NCBI GenBank assembly: GCA_017625915.1
Contig: JAGAJV010000191.1
Coordinates: 1 to 41,795, forward strand
Length of the DNA stretch: 41,795 bases
Direction of reading: 5' to 3'
Origin: Clostridia bacterium
GTDB lineage: Bacteria > Bacillota > Clostridia > Oscillospirales > CAG-272
The notes beneath the pieces are model-generated. The model made no database searches, had not been told where the DNA came from, and saw nothing but the letters and a program-made list of their open reading frames with translations. Each line of letters opens with the position of its first letter. Position 1 is the stretch's first letter. Position numbers and translations under genes: made by a program. Positions 8,913-17,267 of the stretch are shown here, in pieces.

Positions 8913-8945
8913 TAAGACACTCCAAATTCGCTTTGGAGTGTCTTA
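8913..8945. terminator. Bidirectional terminator between convergent genes
   Basis: AAGACACTCCAAA pairs with TTTGGAGTGTCTT, with a short loop. It serves the XRE gene on plus and the radical-SAM-linked operon on minus, which converge here. Confidence 0.85.
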
Positions 8946-8948
8946 AAT

Positions 8949-9650
8949 TTATTTAAACTCGGTTAAGTCAGAATTTAGCATTTTGTTTCTTAATATTGAA
9001 TAATACTCGTCTGTTGTATCTGATATAAGAATATTGAGGTTTTTCTTAATCGCTTCAATTAAAAGCTCAGGGTTTAAGTATCTTTCACCGTCGGCACATA
9101 ATACTGTGCTAATTATTATTTTGCCGTTACTATACTCTGCCTTTAATGAATTAATAAATTCGCAAAGATTTACTACCTTTTCGTTTCCGCTTTTTGTAAT
9201 TTTAGTTACATTACATTCGTTTTTGAAAAGGTTTTCTACATCATTTGCAGTTTGTTCTGTGATTTTAGGAGAATTTAGCTTAATTGTATAATCAATATAG
9301 GCTAAATACTTGAATTTTAGCTCAGGAACATAAACATCAAGCACCTTCATTTCGTCAGGAAAATTCTTAGAAATGCGGTTTTTGATTTCATTTAAGTCCA
9401 TAGGAGTATTTATTCTAATATCTAAAAGCTCACAATCACTTTCAACACCTACAGGAAGCGGCACTGCAAACACGATTTTAGGCTGAGGATTAAAGCCCTC
9501 GCTATACCAAATATCAATATCCGCGCGCACCATTATTCTTTGCATTGTTTTAGCAAGGTCAAGGTGTGATATGTACATTAAATTCCCTTTTTTTGAGAAT
9601 TTTACTCTTACAGGAAGCATTTCTGATTCTATTTTCTTTTCGGACACCAT
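8949..9650 (-). CDS. TIGR03936 family radical-SAM-associated protein (DUF2344)
   Basis: Recognised from the N-terminal pattern KFSKKGNLMYISHLDLAKTMQRI and SEGFNPQPKIVFAVPLPVG, typical of the DUF2344 partner found beside, or fused to, TIGR03960 radical SAM proteins. The biochemical role is not established. The 233-residue length is normal. The ATG follows AAAGGAGC. Its first 22 bases overlap the end of the upstream radical SAM gene, so expression is coupled. It is the last gene of the minus-strand operon and ends at the bidirectional terminator. Confidence 0.85.
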   Translation of the reverse strand: MVSEKKIESEMLPVRVKFSKKGNLMYISHLDLAKTMQRIMVRADIDIWYSEGFNPQPKIVFAVPLPVGVESDCELLDIRINTPMDLNEIKNRISKNFPDEMKVLDVYVPELKFKYLAYIDYTIKLNSPKITEQTANDVENLFKNECNVTKITKSGNEKVVNLCEFINSLKAEYSNGKIIISTVLCADGERYLNPELLIEAIKKNLNILISDTTDEYYSILRNKMLNSDLTEFK

Positions 9651-11476
9651 GTTAGCTCCTTTCCAAGCTTGTTAGCACCACAGCCTGAGCATTTTTCCTT
9701 ACAGTTTGGTGTGGTAGCGTTTTCGTAGGCTTTTTTGCTTTCGGAAATTAAGAAGCTTTTATTTACTCCTATATCAATTACATCCCAAGGAAGAATTTCA
9801 TCATAGCTCATTCGACGAGTTGCATAGAAATCCGGGTCTATGCCACAGGTAGCGAATACATCCATCCAATTATCATAGCTAAAGTATTCGTCCCAAGCAT
9901 CAAATTTCATACCGCGCTTAACTGCCTCGGCTATTGCCTTTGATAGCTTTCTATCTCCCTTTGAGAACACTGCCTCTAAGCGAGAAACCTTTGCCTCGTG
10001 CCAATTGTATCTTATCTTTTTATCGGTAATTTTTTCAGCAAGGAACATTTGCTTACTACGAAGCTCCTCCAGGCTGTTTTGTGGCTCCCATTGGAATGGA
10101 GTATGTGGCTTTGGCACAAAGCATGATACGCTAACTGTTACGGATACAGGCTTTTTGGGTCTTATTGGCATTTTATAAAATTCGTCTACTACACGCTTAG
10201 CAAGAGTTGAAATGCCCTCAATATCCTCATAGGTTTCTGTAGGTAAGCCATTCATAAAGTAGAGCTTAACCTGGCTTTTTCCACCCTTAAAGGCAAGACG
10301 AACTGCATTCATAAGGTCCTCTTCATAAAGATTCTTATTTATTGCATCACGAAGTCTTTGTGTACCAGCCTCGGGTGCAAAGGTAAGACCGCTTGAACGA
10401 ATAGAGCTAACCTTACGCATTAGCTCCTTAGTGAAGCTATCTGCACGAAGAGATGGCAAGGACAAGTTTACCTTTTTAGGATTTGTCCACTCAAGAAGCA
10501 TATCAGTAGCCTCATGTAGACATGAATAATCGCTTATTGAAAGTGAGGTAAGGGAAATTTCCGTGTAGCCTGTGTTTTCATAAATCGCTTTTGCTTGTTT
10601 ATTTAAAACCTCGGCGCTTTTTTCTCTTACAGGTCTAAATACCATTCCCGCTTGACAGAAGCGACATCCACGAATACAGCCACGGAAGGTTTCAAGCATT
10701 ATTCTGTCATGAACAGTTTCAATGTACGGCATAATGGGCTTTAAAGGGAAATATGAGGTGTTTAGGTCCTCCACCACTCTCTTCTCTACCTTTTTAGGTA
10801 CATCCTCATATTTAGGCTCAAATAGCTTTATAGTGCCATCATCGTTATATTCCACATTATAAAGAGACGGAACATAAAAGCCCTTTAGATGTGAGGCTTC
10901 ACGAAGAAAGGCAGATTTTGTATATGTGCCATTTTCCTTCATTTGCATATATAGCTTAGCTAGCTCAGGGAGTGCTTCCTCGCCCTCGCCTATGCTGAAA
11001 ATATCAAAAAAGTCTGCAACAGGCTCGGCGTTATATGCGCAAGGACCGCCGCCCAAAATTATCGGCATATTCTCGTCTCTATCCCTTGCATATATAGGAA
11101 GTCCTGCCAAATCAATCATATTCACTGCTGTAGTATAGCAAAGCTCATATTGTAAGGAAATTGCCATAATATCAAAATCCTTAACACTATCCTTGCTTTC
11201 GAGGGCAAATAAAGGAATATTGTTCTTCCTCATTTGCTCCTCCATATCAGGCCAAGGCGCATATACTCTTTCGCACCACACATCGTCTAACTGATTTAGT
11301 GCCCCATAAAGTATTCTAACACCTAGGTTTGACATCCCTATTTCATAGGTATCGGGAAAGCAAAATGCAACTCTTAATTTCATTTTGCTTTTATCCTTTA
11401 CAATTTGTCCAAATTCACCACCTGTATATCTACCCGGCTTTTGGACTGATTTTAAAATTGTGCTAATGTTTTGCAT
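9629..11476 (-). CDS. TIGR03960 family B12-binding/radical SAM protein
   Basis: The 615-residue protein has an N-terminal B12-binding-like domain (about 30-200, with RVAFCFPDTYEIGMSNLG and LGGGPCAYNAEP). A radical SAM core follows, whose [4Fe-4S] ligands are Cys267, Cys271 and Cys274 in CIRGCRFC. Later come SAM-domain segments TSLSISDYSCL and FAPEAGTQRLRDAINK. A C-terminal Cys cluster (CKEKCSGCG) may bind a second cluster or zinc. The substrate is unknown; these genes often lie near ribosome or RNase G genes. The ATG begins one base after the stop of the upstream gene and no clear ribosome binding site precedes it, so translation probably depends on coupling. Confidence 0.9.
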   Translation of the reverse strand: MQNISTILKSVQKPGRYTGGEFGQIVKDKSKMKLRVAFCFPDTYEIGMSNLGVRILYGALNQLDDVWCERVYAPWPDMEEQMRKNNIPLFALESKDSVKDFDIMAISLQYELCYTTAVNMIDLAGLPIYARDRDENMPIILGGGPCAYNAEPVADFFDIFSIGEGEEALPELAKLYMQMKENGTYTKSAFLREASHLKGFYVPSLYNVEYNDDGTIKLFEPKYEDVPKKVEKRVVEDLNTSYFPLKPIMPYIETVHDRIMLETFRGCIRGCRFCQAGMVFRPVREKSAEVLNKQAKAIYENTGYTEISLTSLSISDYSCLHEATDMLLEWTNPKKVNLSLPSLRADSFTKELMRKVSSIRSSGLTFAPEAGTQRLRDAINKNLYEEDLMNAVRLAFKGGKSQVKLYFMNGLPTETYEDIEGISTLAKRVVDEFYKMPIRPKKPVSVTVSVSCFVPKPHTPFQWEPQNSLEELRSKQMFLAEKITDKKIRYNWHEAKVSRLEAVFSKGDRKLSKAIAEAVKRGMKFDAWDEYFSYDNWMDVFATCGIDPDFYATRRMSYDEILPWDVIDIGVNKSFLISESKKAYENATTPNCKEKCSGCGANKLGKELTWCPKRK

Positions 11477-11477
11477 T

Positions 11478-13619
11478 TTATTTTAAAGAGGGCATTGCTA
11501 CTAATGTTATTAGTGCCATTACCAGAATTAAAGCTAAGTAATAGCCTGCTATAAGCACTGATGCTGTAGCTGTGATTTTACCAAAGATATGAAGTCCAAC
11601 CAATGTAGCACCAAGAATTGATGAAATAATTTTAAATGCCCTTGTTACCTTTCTGATTTTTGCAATTCTTTTACATACAGGTATTGCTTTAAGTAATGAC
11701 TTGGATTGTCCTCTAGTTACAATCTTACCTTCACTTTTTGCAGTTGTAACAGGAACCTCGTCCTCATCTGTTAGGCGAATTGCCTTAATATCAAACTTCT
11801 TTTGATTTACCTGCCATTTAATAAGCTCATTGTTAATATTAGGGTCAAAGGTACGAATACCGACACCTATTTTGTTTTTGTTTAAAAATAAAGCCGAATT
11901 TACGAATTCCTCGTCAATTGTATACTTTAAATACATTTTAGAGCAAAGTGTTCCGTTACATGCCATATACATTATGCTAATGTCGTCGTCCTCTTCCTTT
12001 TCCGAGCCAACATCAATGCCCTGTGATGACATACCGTATCTATCAGCAAAAATTATGGTGTCTCCATCAATTTTTATACATAGATAGCTTCTTCCTGAGC
12101 ATACAAACCTTGTTTTTTTGCTTTTTTGGAAGGCATCTCTTGTAGCGGAGTCAAAAACATCTGAAAGAGGTCCTCCTACTGTTGCGAAGCCACTTGCAGC
12201 ATAGTATAATACCTTCTCTGTTTTGAAGCCGTTAAACACTTGAAAATTTGTTAGCTTAACATTATATGGCAAAAAAGCAGTTGTATCATTTACTGATACA
12301 AGATTTGTTGATGCAAAATCGTTTATTGCGTTTTCTCCAATAATTGCAACCTCATCATTATAAAGACGTCTATTGCCTATTAGGAACGGAACGCTGTATG
12401 AGAATAGCACGCCAACAGGAAGCATAAGCAAAACTCCGATATGCCATATTGTTAACGCCTTAAAGAAATATTCCTCTATTCTAAACAATGAAATAATCGC
12501 TAAAACAGCCGGAACTAATAGTGAAAATGTATAATAAATTCCTAGATAAGAATGTAGATTTGGTGTGCTGTTTGTATTAGAAAAGTAGCCCTTTACAAAG
12601 GCTGTTTTTTTAACTCTTGCAATTTCACCAGCAAATTCTCCACCGGTTGATGAAAAGGTTTCTGTTTCAGCCTCATCATCACCCTTAATTACCTTTTCCA
12701 GATAAAATTTTACATCCTTTGACGATACAACGCTAAAGCCATACTTTTCTCTTGCGACATTTATGTATGAATATAAAAGCACCATCACAACAGTAACTGC
12801 AACAGGAAAATTATATAGCCTTGGTTCATTGCCAAATGTAATAAACAGTAGTGTTAATAGCGAGTGCACTATTGAGCACGAAACAGAAACCACTGCAACT
12901 GATTCAGGTATATAATCCTTTGAGAAAATAGATTTTATACCGTGATAAAGCTGTTCGTAGGCAAATGCAATACATGCCAAAAAAACAACAATATTTGAAA
13001 CGGTCATCACATAAGGATTTGCTAAAAAGCCTGTTGGATTTTTTATAAATAATCCAATATTCTCAATTAAAAATAAAATTACAGCAAAAACAGAGGCAAG
13101 TATCGTTTTGGTTTTTATGTTTTTCTTGGCAAATTTATACATACCAATAATTTCTTTCCGCTGTTGTCTATCTGTATACTCATAATAATCGGAATGAATA
13201 TCGCCCTGTAGAGTATCAATCTCTGAGCTTGACTGCCCTGTTTTTTCGTCAATGGTTATACTAGGCTGGTTACCACTGCTTAAGCCAAATGTAGAAAAGA
13301 AATGTTGGTCAGCGCTTGATGAGCTTTTATATGTATCATCAATGCTTATTCCGTCCTCACCATCATGGTCGGTGTAGTGAAACTCCTTGGTATAGTTGCC
13401 AGTTAGCTTGTCAAAAACATCCTTTTTAGGGGATACAAGTGTATCGTCCTCGTCATCATTTAAAAGCTCTGTATTTATAGATATGCTTTGTGAATCGCTT
13501 TGACGCTTTGGTTTTTTATGATGTGTTTCCTTAGCTTCGATAGGGGGAGCTACTTTTATTAAATCGTCAGTACTATTATCTAATTCCATCTTGATTTGGT
13601 CAAATTCCTCTGCCCTCAT
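11478..13619 (-). CDS. Degenerate P-type ATPase-like polytopic membrane protein
   Basis: Not a named family that I recognise. The ATG follows AAAGGAGG. Residues 1-165 are acidic, Ser-rich and probably disordered. Eight hydrophobic segments (about 172-192, 203-223, 239-262, 271-288, 361-379, 387-410, 660-682, 684-708) have the spacing of a P1B-type ATPase. Residues 426-451 align with the segment that leads into DKTGTLT: EVAIIGENAINDF, then VNDTTAFLP, so Asp445 remains but Lys, Gly and Thr of the motif are replaced. LYYAASGFATVGGPLSDVF resembles the following N-domain start, and IGVGIRTFDPNIN sits where the TGD motif should be. GDGxNDxPAL is absent. I infer a catalytically dead relative. It lies between rlmB and the radical SAM pair. 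Confidence 0.65.
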   Translation of the reverse strand: MRAEEFDQIKMELDNSTDDLIKVAPPIEAKETHHKKPKRQSDSQSISINTELLNDDEDDTLVSPKKDVFDKLTGNYTKEFHYTDHDGEDGISIDDTYKSSSSADQHFFSTFGLSSGNQPSITIDEKTGQSSSEIDTLQGDIHSDYYEYTDRQQRKEIIGMYKFAKKNIKTKTILASVFAVILFLIENIGLFIKNPTGFLANPYVMTVSNIVVFLACIAFAYEQLYHGIKSIFSKDYIPESVAVVSVSCSIVHSLLTLLFITFGNEPRLYNFPVAVTVVMVLLYSYINVAREKYGFSVVSSKDVKFYLEKVIKGDDEAETETFSSTGGEFAGEIARVKKTAFVKGYFSNTNSTPNLHSYLGIYYTFSLLVPAVLAIISLFRIEEYFFKALTIWHIGVLLMLPVGVLFSYSVPFLIGNRRLYNDEVAIIGENAINDFASTNLVSVNDTTAFLPYNVKLTNFQVFNGFKTEKVLYYAASGFATVGGPLSDVFDSATRDAFQKSKKTRFVCSGRSYLCIKIDGDTIIFADRYGMSSQGIDVGSEKEEDDDISIMYMACNGTLCSKMYLKYTIDEEFVNSALFLNKNKIGVGIRTFDPNINNELIKWQVNQKKFDIKAIRLTDEDEVPVTTAKSEGKIVTRGQSKSLLKAIPVCKRIAKIRKVTRAFKIISSILGATLVGLHIFGKITATASVLIAGYYLALILVMALITLVAMPSLK

Positions 13620-13651
13620 ATTTCCTCCTTTTTAGAATTATTTTAAGTCGT

Positions 13652-14479
13652 TTAGCTTCTCTGAATTCTAGCAGCATGACATAGAATTACAGATGCGGCG
13701 GTAGAAACATTTAGTGAGTTTACCTTTCCGTACATTGGGATTGATACTATAAAATCGCTGTTTTCCTTAAGCAGTCTTGATACACCGTTGCCCTCCGAGC
13801 CTAAAATGATACCGCATCCACAATTAAAGTCAGTTTCATAATAAGGTGTTCCTCCAGCCTCTGCTGAGTAAATCCAAAGTCCCTTTTCCTTTAATTCTTC
13901 AACAGTTGAATTGAGATTTGAAACCTTAGCAATTAGCATATGCTCAATTGCGCCTGCTGAGGATTTATAAACAGTTGGTGTAATACCAACAGAACGACGC
14001 TTTGGAATTACAATTCCGTGGGCTCCTGCACATTCGGCACATCTAATAATTGCCCCCAGGTTGTGTGGGTCCTCAATGGAGTCACATATTACTATAAGAG
14101 GCTTTTCGTTTCTCTCATTAGCTAAAGCTAGCATATCGTCAATTGAAGAATATTCCTTCATTGAGGCAAGCGCAACTATTCCTTGGTGATTAGCTCCCTC
14201 GGCTAAATTATCAAGCTTTTGAGGCTCTGCTTCAATAATAGGTATATTTTTATTTGCAGCCTCTGCAATTAATACAGTAATTGAGCCTTCTCTGTCGCCT
14301 TTTCTAACATATATTTTATCAACTGCTCTGTCGCTTTTTAAAAGCTCTCTAACAGCATTTCTTCCAACAACAATTCCATTGTCCTCTTTTTCCTCGTTAA
14401 ATCCATTATCACGATTTCTGTAGCTATCGTTTTTCTTATAGCTATCATTCTTTCTATAATTGAATTTTTTATCCTTCAC
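13652..14479 (-). CDS. rlmB: TrmH-family 23S rRNA 2'-O-ribose methyltransferase (RlmB)
   Basis: SpoU/TrmH-family SAM-dependent enzyme that methylates the 2'-OH of a 23S rRNA guanosine. An N-terminal substrate-binding domain starts at VVGRNAVRELLKSDRAVDKIYV. The knotted catalytic domain has ICDSIEDPHNLGAIIRCAE (motif 1, with Asn and Arg), LGSEGNGVSRLL (motif 2) and SLNVSTAASVIL (motif 3). I prefer GTG 14479: GGAGAG lies 9-14 bases upstream, whereas in-frame ATGs at 14527 and 14500 have no ribosome binding site. The longer forms add 16 or 7 residues. The N-terminus has a tandem repeat, KNDSY twice within RKNDSYKKNDSYRN. Being beside sigH matches Firmicutes gene order. Confidence 0.92.
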   Translation of the reverse strand: MKDKKFNYRKNDSYKKNDSYRNRDNGFNEEKEDNGIVVGRNAVRELLKSDRAVDKIYVRKGDREGSITVLIAEAANKNIPIIEAEPQKLDNLAEGANHQGIVALASMKEYSSIDDMLALANERNEKPLIVICDSIEDPHNLGAIIRCAECAGAHGIVIPKRRSVGITPTVYKSSAGAIEHMLIAKVSNLNSTVEELKEKGLWIYSAEAGGTPYYETDFNCGCGIILGSEGNGVSRLLKENSDFIVSIPMYGKVNSLNVSTAASVILCHAARIQRS

Positions 14480-14557
14480 TTTATTCTCTCCAAACAACAT
14501 AATCGTAGTATTATTATATTTTAACATATATTATTTATTTTGTACAGTGCTTTTGAC

Positions 14558-14595
14558 AAAAAAATCACATCTTTACACTAGTAAAGATGTGATTT
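14558..14595 (-). terminator. Terminator after the zinc-ribbon gene
   Basis: Read on minus, AAATCACATCTTTAC pairs perfectly with GTAAAGATGTGATTT around a four-base loop, followed by TTTTTTT. It separates the sigH unit from rlmB. Confidence 0.92.
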
Positions 14596-14637
14596 AAAAT
14601 CATAAATTTAATTATCGGTTTTATCCAAAAATAGCAA

Positions 14638-14913
14638 TTACTGATTTTTCATTTCTGCGAAGCATTCGCTACAGTAAACAGGTCTGTCGTTGCTTGGTTG
14701 GAAAGGAACTCTTGCTACCTTACCGCAATTCGCACATACTGTTTCGTGCATTTCCTTTGGAGCTTTTGCTGCATTCTTTCTTGCATCTCTGCAAGTTTTG
14801 CATCTTTGTGGCTCATTTTGGAAGCCCTTTTCTGCGTAGAACTCCTGCTCACCTGCTGTGAACACAAACTCTGCTCCACATTCTTTGCACACTAATGTCT
14901 TGTCCTCGAACAT
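14638..14913 (-). CDS. Small double zinc-ribbon protein
   Basis: The 91-residue product starts at ATG 14913, behind GAGGAG with 7 bases of spacing; an in-frame ATG 33 bases upstream lacks a site. Four CxxC pairs are present: CKEC (residues 9-12), CKTC (38-41), CANC (60-63) and CSEC (81-84). They define two zinc ribbons, each built from a CxxC pair, about 25 or 17 residues, then a second CxxC. This matches the widespread clostridial 'probable zinc-ribbon' family (zf-trcl type), whose function is unknown. It lies 42 bases downstream of sigH and shares its transcript. Confidence 0.82.
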   Translation of the reverse strand: MFEDKTLVCKECGAEFVFTAGEQEFYAEKGFQNEPQRCKTCRDARKNAAKAPKEMHETVCANCGKVARVPFQPSNDRPVYCSECFAEMKNQ

Positions 14914-14955
14914 TTTTACTCTCCTCATTCGGTATAATTTATACAAAGCATTAAG

Positions 14956-15513
14956 CTAGGTACCGTTGTTAGACTGTTTTTTTAGCTTCGACCTGATTCT
15001 GAAAATCGCATTATTAACTGATTTTTCATCCTTGCCTATTTTTGCTGAGATTTCTTTAGCCCTAGCCCCTTGTGCGTACATCTTAAAAATACGCATTTCG
15101 TAGTTAGATAAAACCGTCTCTGCCAAAGATAAAAGCTTTTTTTCAAGCTCATGCTGAATAACAGTGTCCTGTGGTGTTTCACCTTCCATTGAATCACCAC
15201 TATCGCATTTGCGTCTTTTTTTAGAGCTTGCACGTCTTAAATAAGAAACAAGTCTATTCCTTATACAAACCTTTGCATATGCTCCAAATGTTACCTTCTC
15301 GTCCTCGATGTTATACTTTAACGCCGCATTATAAAATGCTAGCTTTGCTTCCTGGGAAAAATCGTCACTTAAATCATTTTCGTCAGGATACATACTAGAA
15401 TATTTTCTGGACATACTATCTATAAGAGCATTATACTGCTCACATAATAATTCAAAGGCGCCATTATCACCATTTCTTATTTTCAATATAAGCTCAGTAA
15501 TATTTTTTTCCAT
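14956..15513 (-). CDS. sigH: Sigma-70 family RNA polymerase sigma factor, SigH-like
   Basis: The 185-residue factor has region 2 (about 15-95, with FELLCEQYNALIDSMSRKY, LSDDFSQEAKLAFYNAALKY and RNRLVSYLRRA) and region 4 (about 125-180, ending VNNAIFRIRSKLKK). The final segment is close to SigH (NAIQRVKRKL type). The position next to rlmB matches the Firmicutes rlmB-sigH order, so a role at the onset of sporulation is likely, though inferred. The start is ATG behind AGAGGAGC. It has its own consensus sigma-A promoter upstream. Confidence 0.85.
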   Translation of the reverse strand: MEKNITELILKIRNGDNGAFELLCEQYNALIDSMSRKYSSMYPDENDLSDDFSQEAKLAFYNAALKYNIEDEKVTFGAYAKVCIRNRLVSYLRRASSKKRRKCDSGDSMEGETPQDTVIQHELEKKLLSLAETVLSNYEMRIFKMYAQGARAKEISAKIGKDEKSVNNAIFRIRSKLKKQSNNGT

Positions 15514-15573
15514 AGCTCCTCTTTTCCCAGAAAAATCATATAATTTGCCTATTTATATTTATATGATAAAATT

Positions 15574-15602
15574 ATTTTAGCAAATTATTTAAGTTTTGTC
15601 AA
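15574..15602 (-). promoter_or_regulatory. Sigma-A promoter of the sigH unit
   Basis: On the minus strand TTGACA (15602-15597) and TAAAAT (15579-15574) are spaced exactly 17 bases. The start codon is about 60 bases downstream. Confidence 0.75.
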
Positions 15603-15686
15603 TAGTTTTTTGCACTTTCTTTAATTTTTTTTAATTTTTTTACATTATTTTGTGCAAAATGACAAAATTTTAAAATTATTTGTAAA

Positions 15687-15717
15687 AAAACCGTAACATA
15701 CAAATGTACATTACGGT
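15687..15717 (-). terminator. Terminator after the DUF4364 gene
   Basis: On minus, CCGTAA and TTACGG pair with an inner TAC/GTA step, followed by a run of seven T. It begins a few bases after the DUF4364 stop codon. Confidence 0.85.
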
Positions 15718-15722
15718 AGCTT

Positions 15723-16274
15723 TTATTCGAAAATATAATTCTTTTCACCAGATACAAGTGCTAAAGTGCCTCTAAATACTATTTCAGGCTTTCTTCTAAA
15801 ATTCACCATCATATTGTCTGCCTCTACCTTAGAGTCAACCTCTACATTTATGTCAAGCACTCTGCGACCATTCTCTGTTATTTCGCAATGAACAAGATAC
15901 TTGCCGTTTTCAAGTGATTTATAATAGCAGTCAATTGCAGCATTTCTTTTTCTAAATGACAGGTGTCTTATTGCACTGCGATAGCTTGCCTCCTTAATGC
16001 CCGGGGATAATGTATCATTTAGCTCGGTTGCTATTGCTTTTCCTGTTTCGGTAACGATATATAGTGCTTCTCCTGATTCGCTTTTTTCAATCTCAATTAC
16101 ATGCGACATATCTATAAGCTCAGCAAAGCAATCGGCACAGTCAAAATAGCTAACTACATTTTCCTGATGCATAATTGAGCAAACATCAGCACAGCTAAGA
16201 GGATATCCTATTCTGTCCATAAGATATAAAATAAAAATTTTTATCTCGTTTTTATCTACCATTGGTATTTGCAT
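15723..16274 (-). CDS. DUF4364 family protein (winged-helix-like)
   Basis: The 183-residue protein matches the clostridial DUF4364 family from its N-terminal pattern: an isoleucine-rich helix (EIKIFILYLMDRIGYPLS), then a winged-helix region to about residue 75 (ALYIVTETGKAIATEL). A beta-rich C-terminal half follows, ending in NYIFE. The function is unknown; the fold suggests DNA binding or a regulatory role. The ATG follows GGGAGAAAAG. It is divergent from gpr, with promoter TTGAAT-17-TATTAT at 16338-16310 on minus. Confidence 0.8.
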   Translation of the reverse strand: MQIPMVDKNEIKIFILYLMDRIGYPLSCADVCSIMHQENVVSYFDCADCFAELIDMSHVIEIEKSESGEALYIVTETGKAIATELNDTLSPGIKEASYRSAIRHLSFRKRNAAIDCYYKSLENGKYLVHCEITENGRRVLDINVEVDSKVEADNMMVNFRRKPEIVFRGTLALVSGEKNYIFE

Positions 16275-16309
16275 TTCTTTTCTCCCTCGTTTTTTGTCGA
16301 TACTTTAAT

Positions 16310-16338
16310 ATAATATCACATTTGACTTTAATATTCAA
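16310..16338 (-). promoter_or_regulatory. Putative promoter of the DUF4364 gene
   Basis: Minus-strand TTGAAT and TATTAT with 17-base spacing, about 36 bases before the start codon, in the divergent region shared with gpr. No convincing forespore sigma-G pattern was recognised for gpr in the same region. Confidence 0.45.
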
Positions 16339-16369
16339 CTATTATTTTTGTTAATTGAAAGGAATTTTT

Positions 16370-17236
16370 ATGTTTTATTCTAGAACAGACTTAGCTTGTG
16401 AAGCAATACCTAAGAATTTAAAGCAGGGGGACTTTGGTGGCGTAAAAATAGAAACAAGAAACCACGGTGGTATTGAAGCTGTTGAGTTAAATATTATTAA
16501 CGAGCTAGGCGCTAGCATAATAAAAAGAAGCATTGGGAAGTATATTACCATTTACTGTGGGAGAGTATGGCTTTATGAAAAGGAATTTATTATTGATTTA
16601 GAAAAGATTATTTCTCAAGAACTAAAAAAATTAATATACAAGTATAAAAAAACGCCTTGTAGGGTGCTTATTTGTGGTCTTGGTAATAGACATATAACCT
16701 CTGATTCGTTAGGACCTCTAGTTATTGACAATTTAGACGCTACAGGACATTTAGATGTTTATAATGACTATAAAAGCTTTTTAATTTCTCCCGGCGTTAT
16801 GGGAGAAAGCGGGATTGAAGCGTATGATTCTGTTTTAGCCATTTCAAGACAGGTTAATGCGGACTTGGTTTTAATCATTGATGCCCTTGCTTCTAAGGGC
16901 TTAGACAGATTATGTACAACCATTCAAATTTCAGATAGCGGCATATGTCCAGGCAGTGGAATAGGCAATTCAAAAAAGGAAATTAGCAAAAGCACACTAG
17001 GCATACCAGTAATATCAATTGGTGTACCTACAGTGATTGACTCCTCTACTTTAATTTATGAAGCTTTAAATGAAGCGAAAATTGAAAATATCTCCTATGA
17101 ATTAGAGGAAATTTTAAATAATAACCGTAATTTCTTTGTATCTCCTAAGGATAGCGACATTATCGTTTCTTCTCTTGCATCTATTATTTCAAATGCTATA
17201 GAGCTGGCATTTAAGAATAAAAATGAAATTACTTAA
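16370..17236 (+). CDS. gpr: GPR germination endopeptidase (spore protease)
   Basis: Degrades the small acid-soluble DNA-protecting proteins in germinating spores. The start is ATG 16370 behind AAAGGA; the in-frame TTG at 16355 overlaps that site. The N-terminal RTDLACEA matches the RTDLA-x-E family start. CGLGNRHITSDSLGP and IDALASKGLDRLCTTIQISD, which carry the aspartates considered catalytic, are intact, as are GICPGSGIGNSKKEIS and ISIGVPTVID. The 288 residues are shorter than the roughly 370 of Bacillus, mainly in the N-terminal part, but normal for many Clostridia. It is followed by spoIIP, the usual order. Confidence 0.93.
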   Translation: MFYSRTDLACEAIPKNLKQGDFGGVKIETRNHGGIEAVELNIINELGASIIKRSIGKYITIYCGRVWLYEKEFIIDLEKIISQELKKLIYKYKKTPCRVLICGLGNRHITSDSLGPLVIDNLDATGHLDVYNDYKSFLISPGVMGESGIEAYDSVLAISRQVNADLVLIIDALASKGLDRLCTTIQISDSGICPGSGIGNSKKEISKSTLGIPVISIGVPTVIDSSTLIYEALNEAKIENISYELEEILNNNRNFFVSPKDSDIIVSSLASIISNAIELAFKNKNEIT

Positions 17237-17267
17237 ATATATTAGATAAAAAAGATGTGAGGTAGAT

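Noticed and set aside
16355-16369. Upstream in-frame TTG or GTG starts for gpr (16355), lon (22297), the XRE membrane regulator (7946) and the lipoprotein gene (33483).
   Set aside because: Each overlaps, or lies before, the ribosome binding site of a better-placed ATG.
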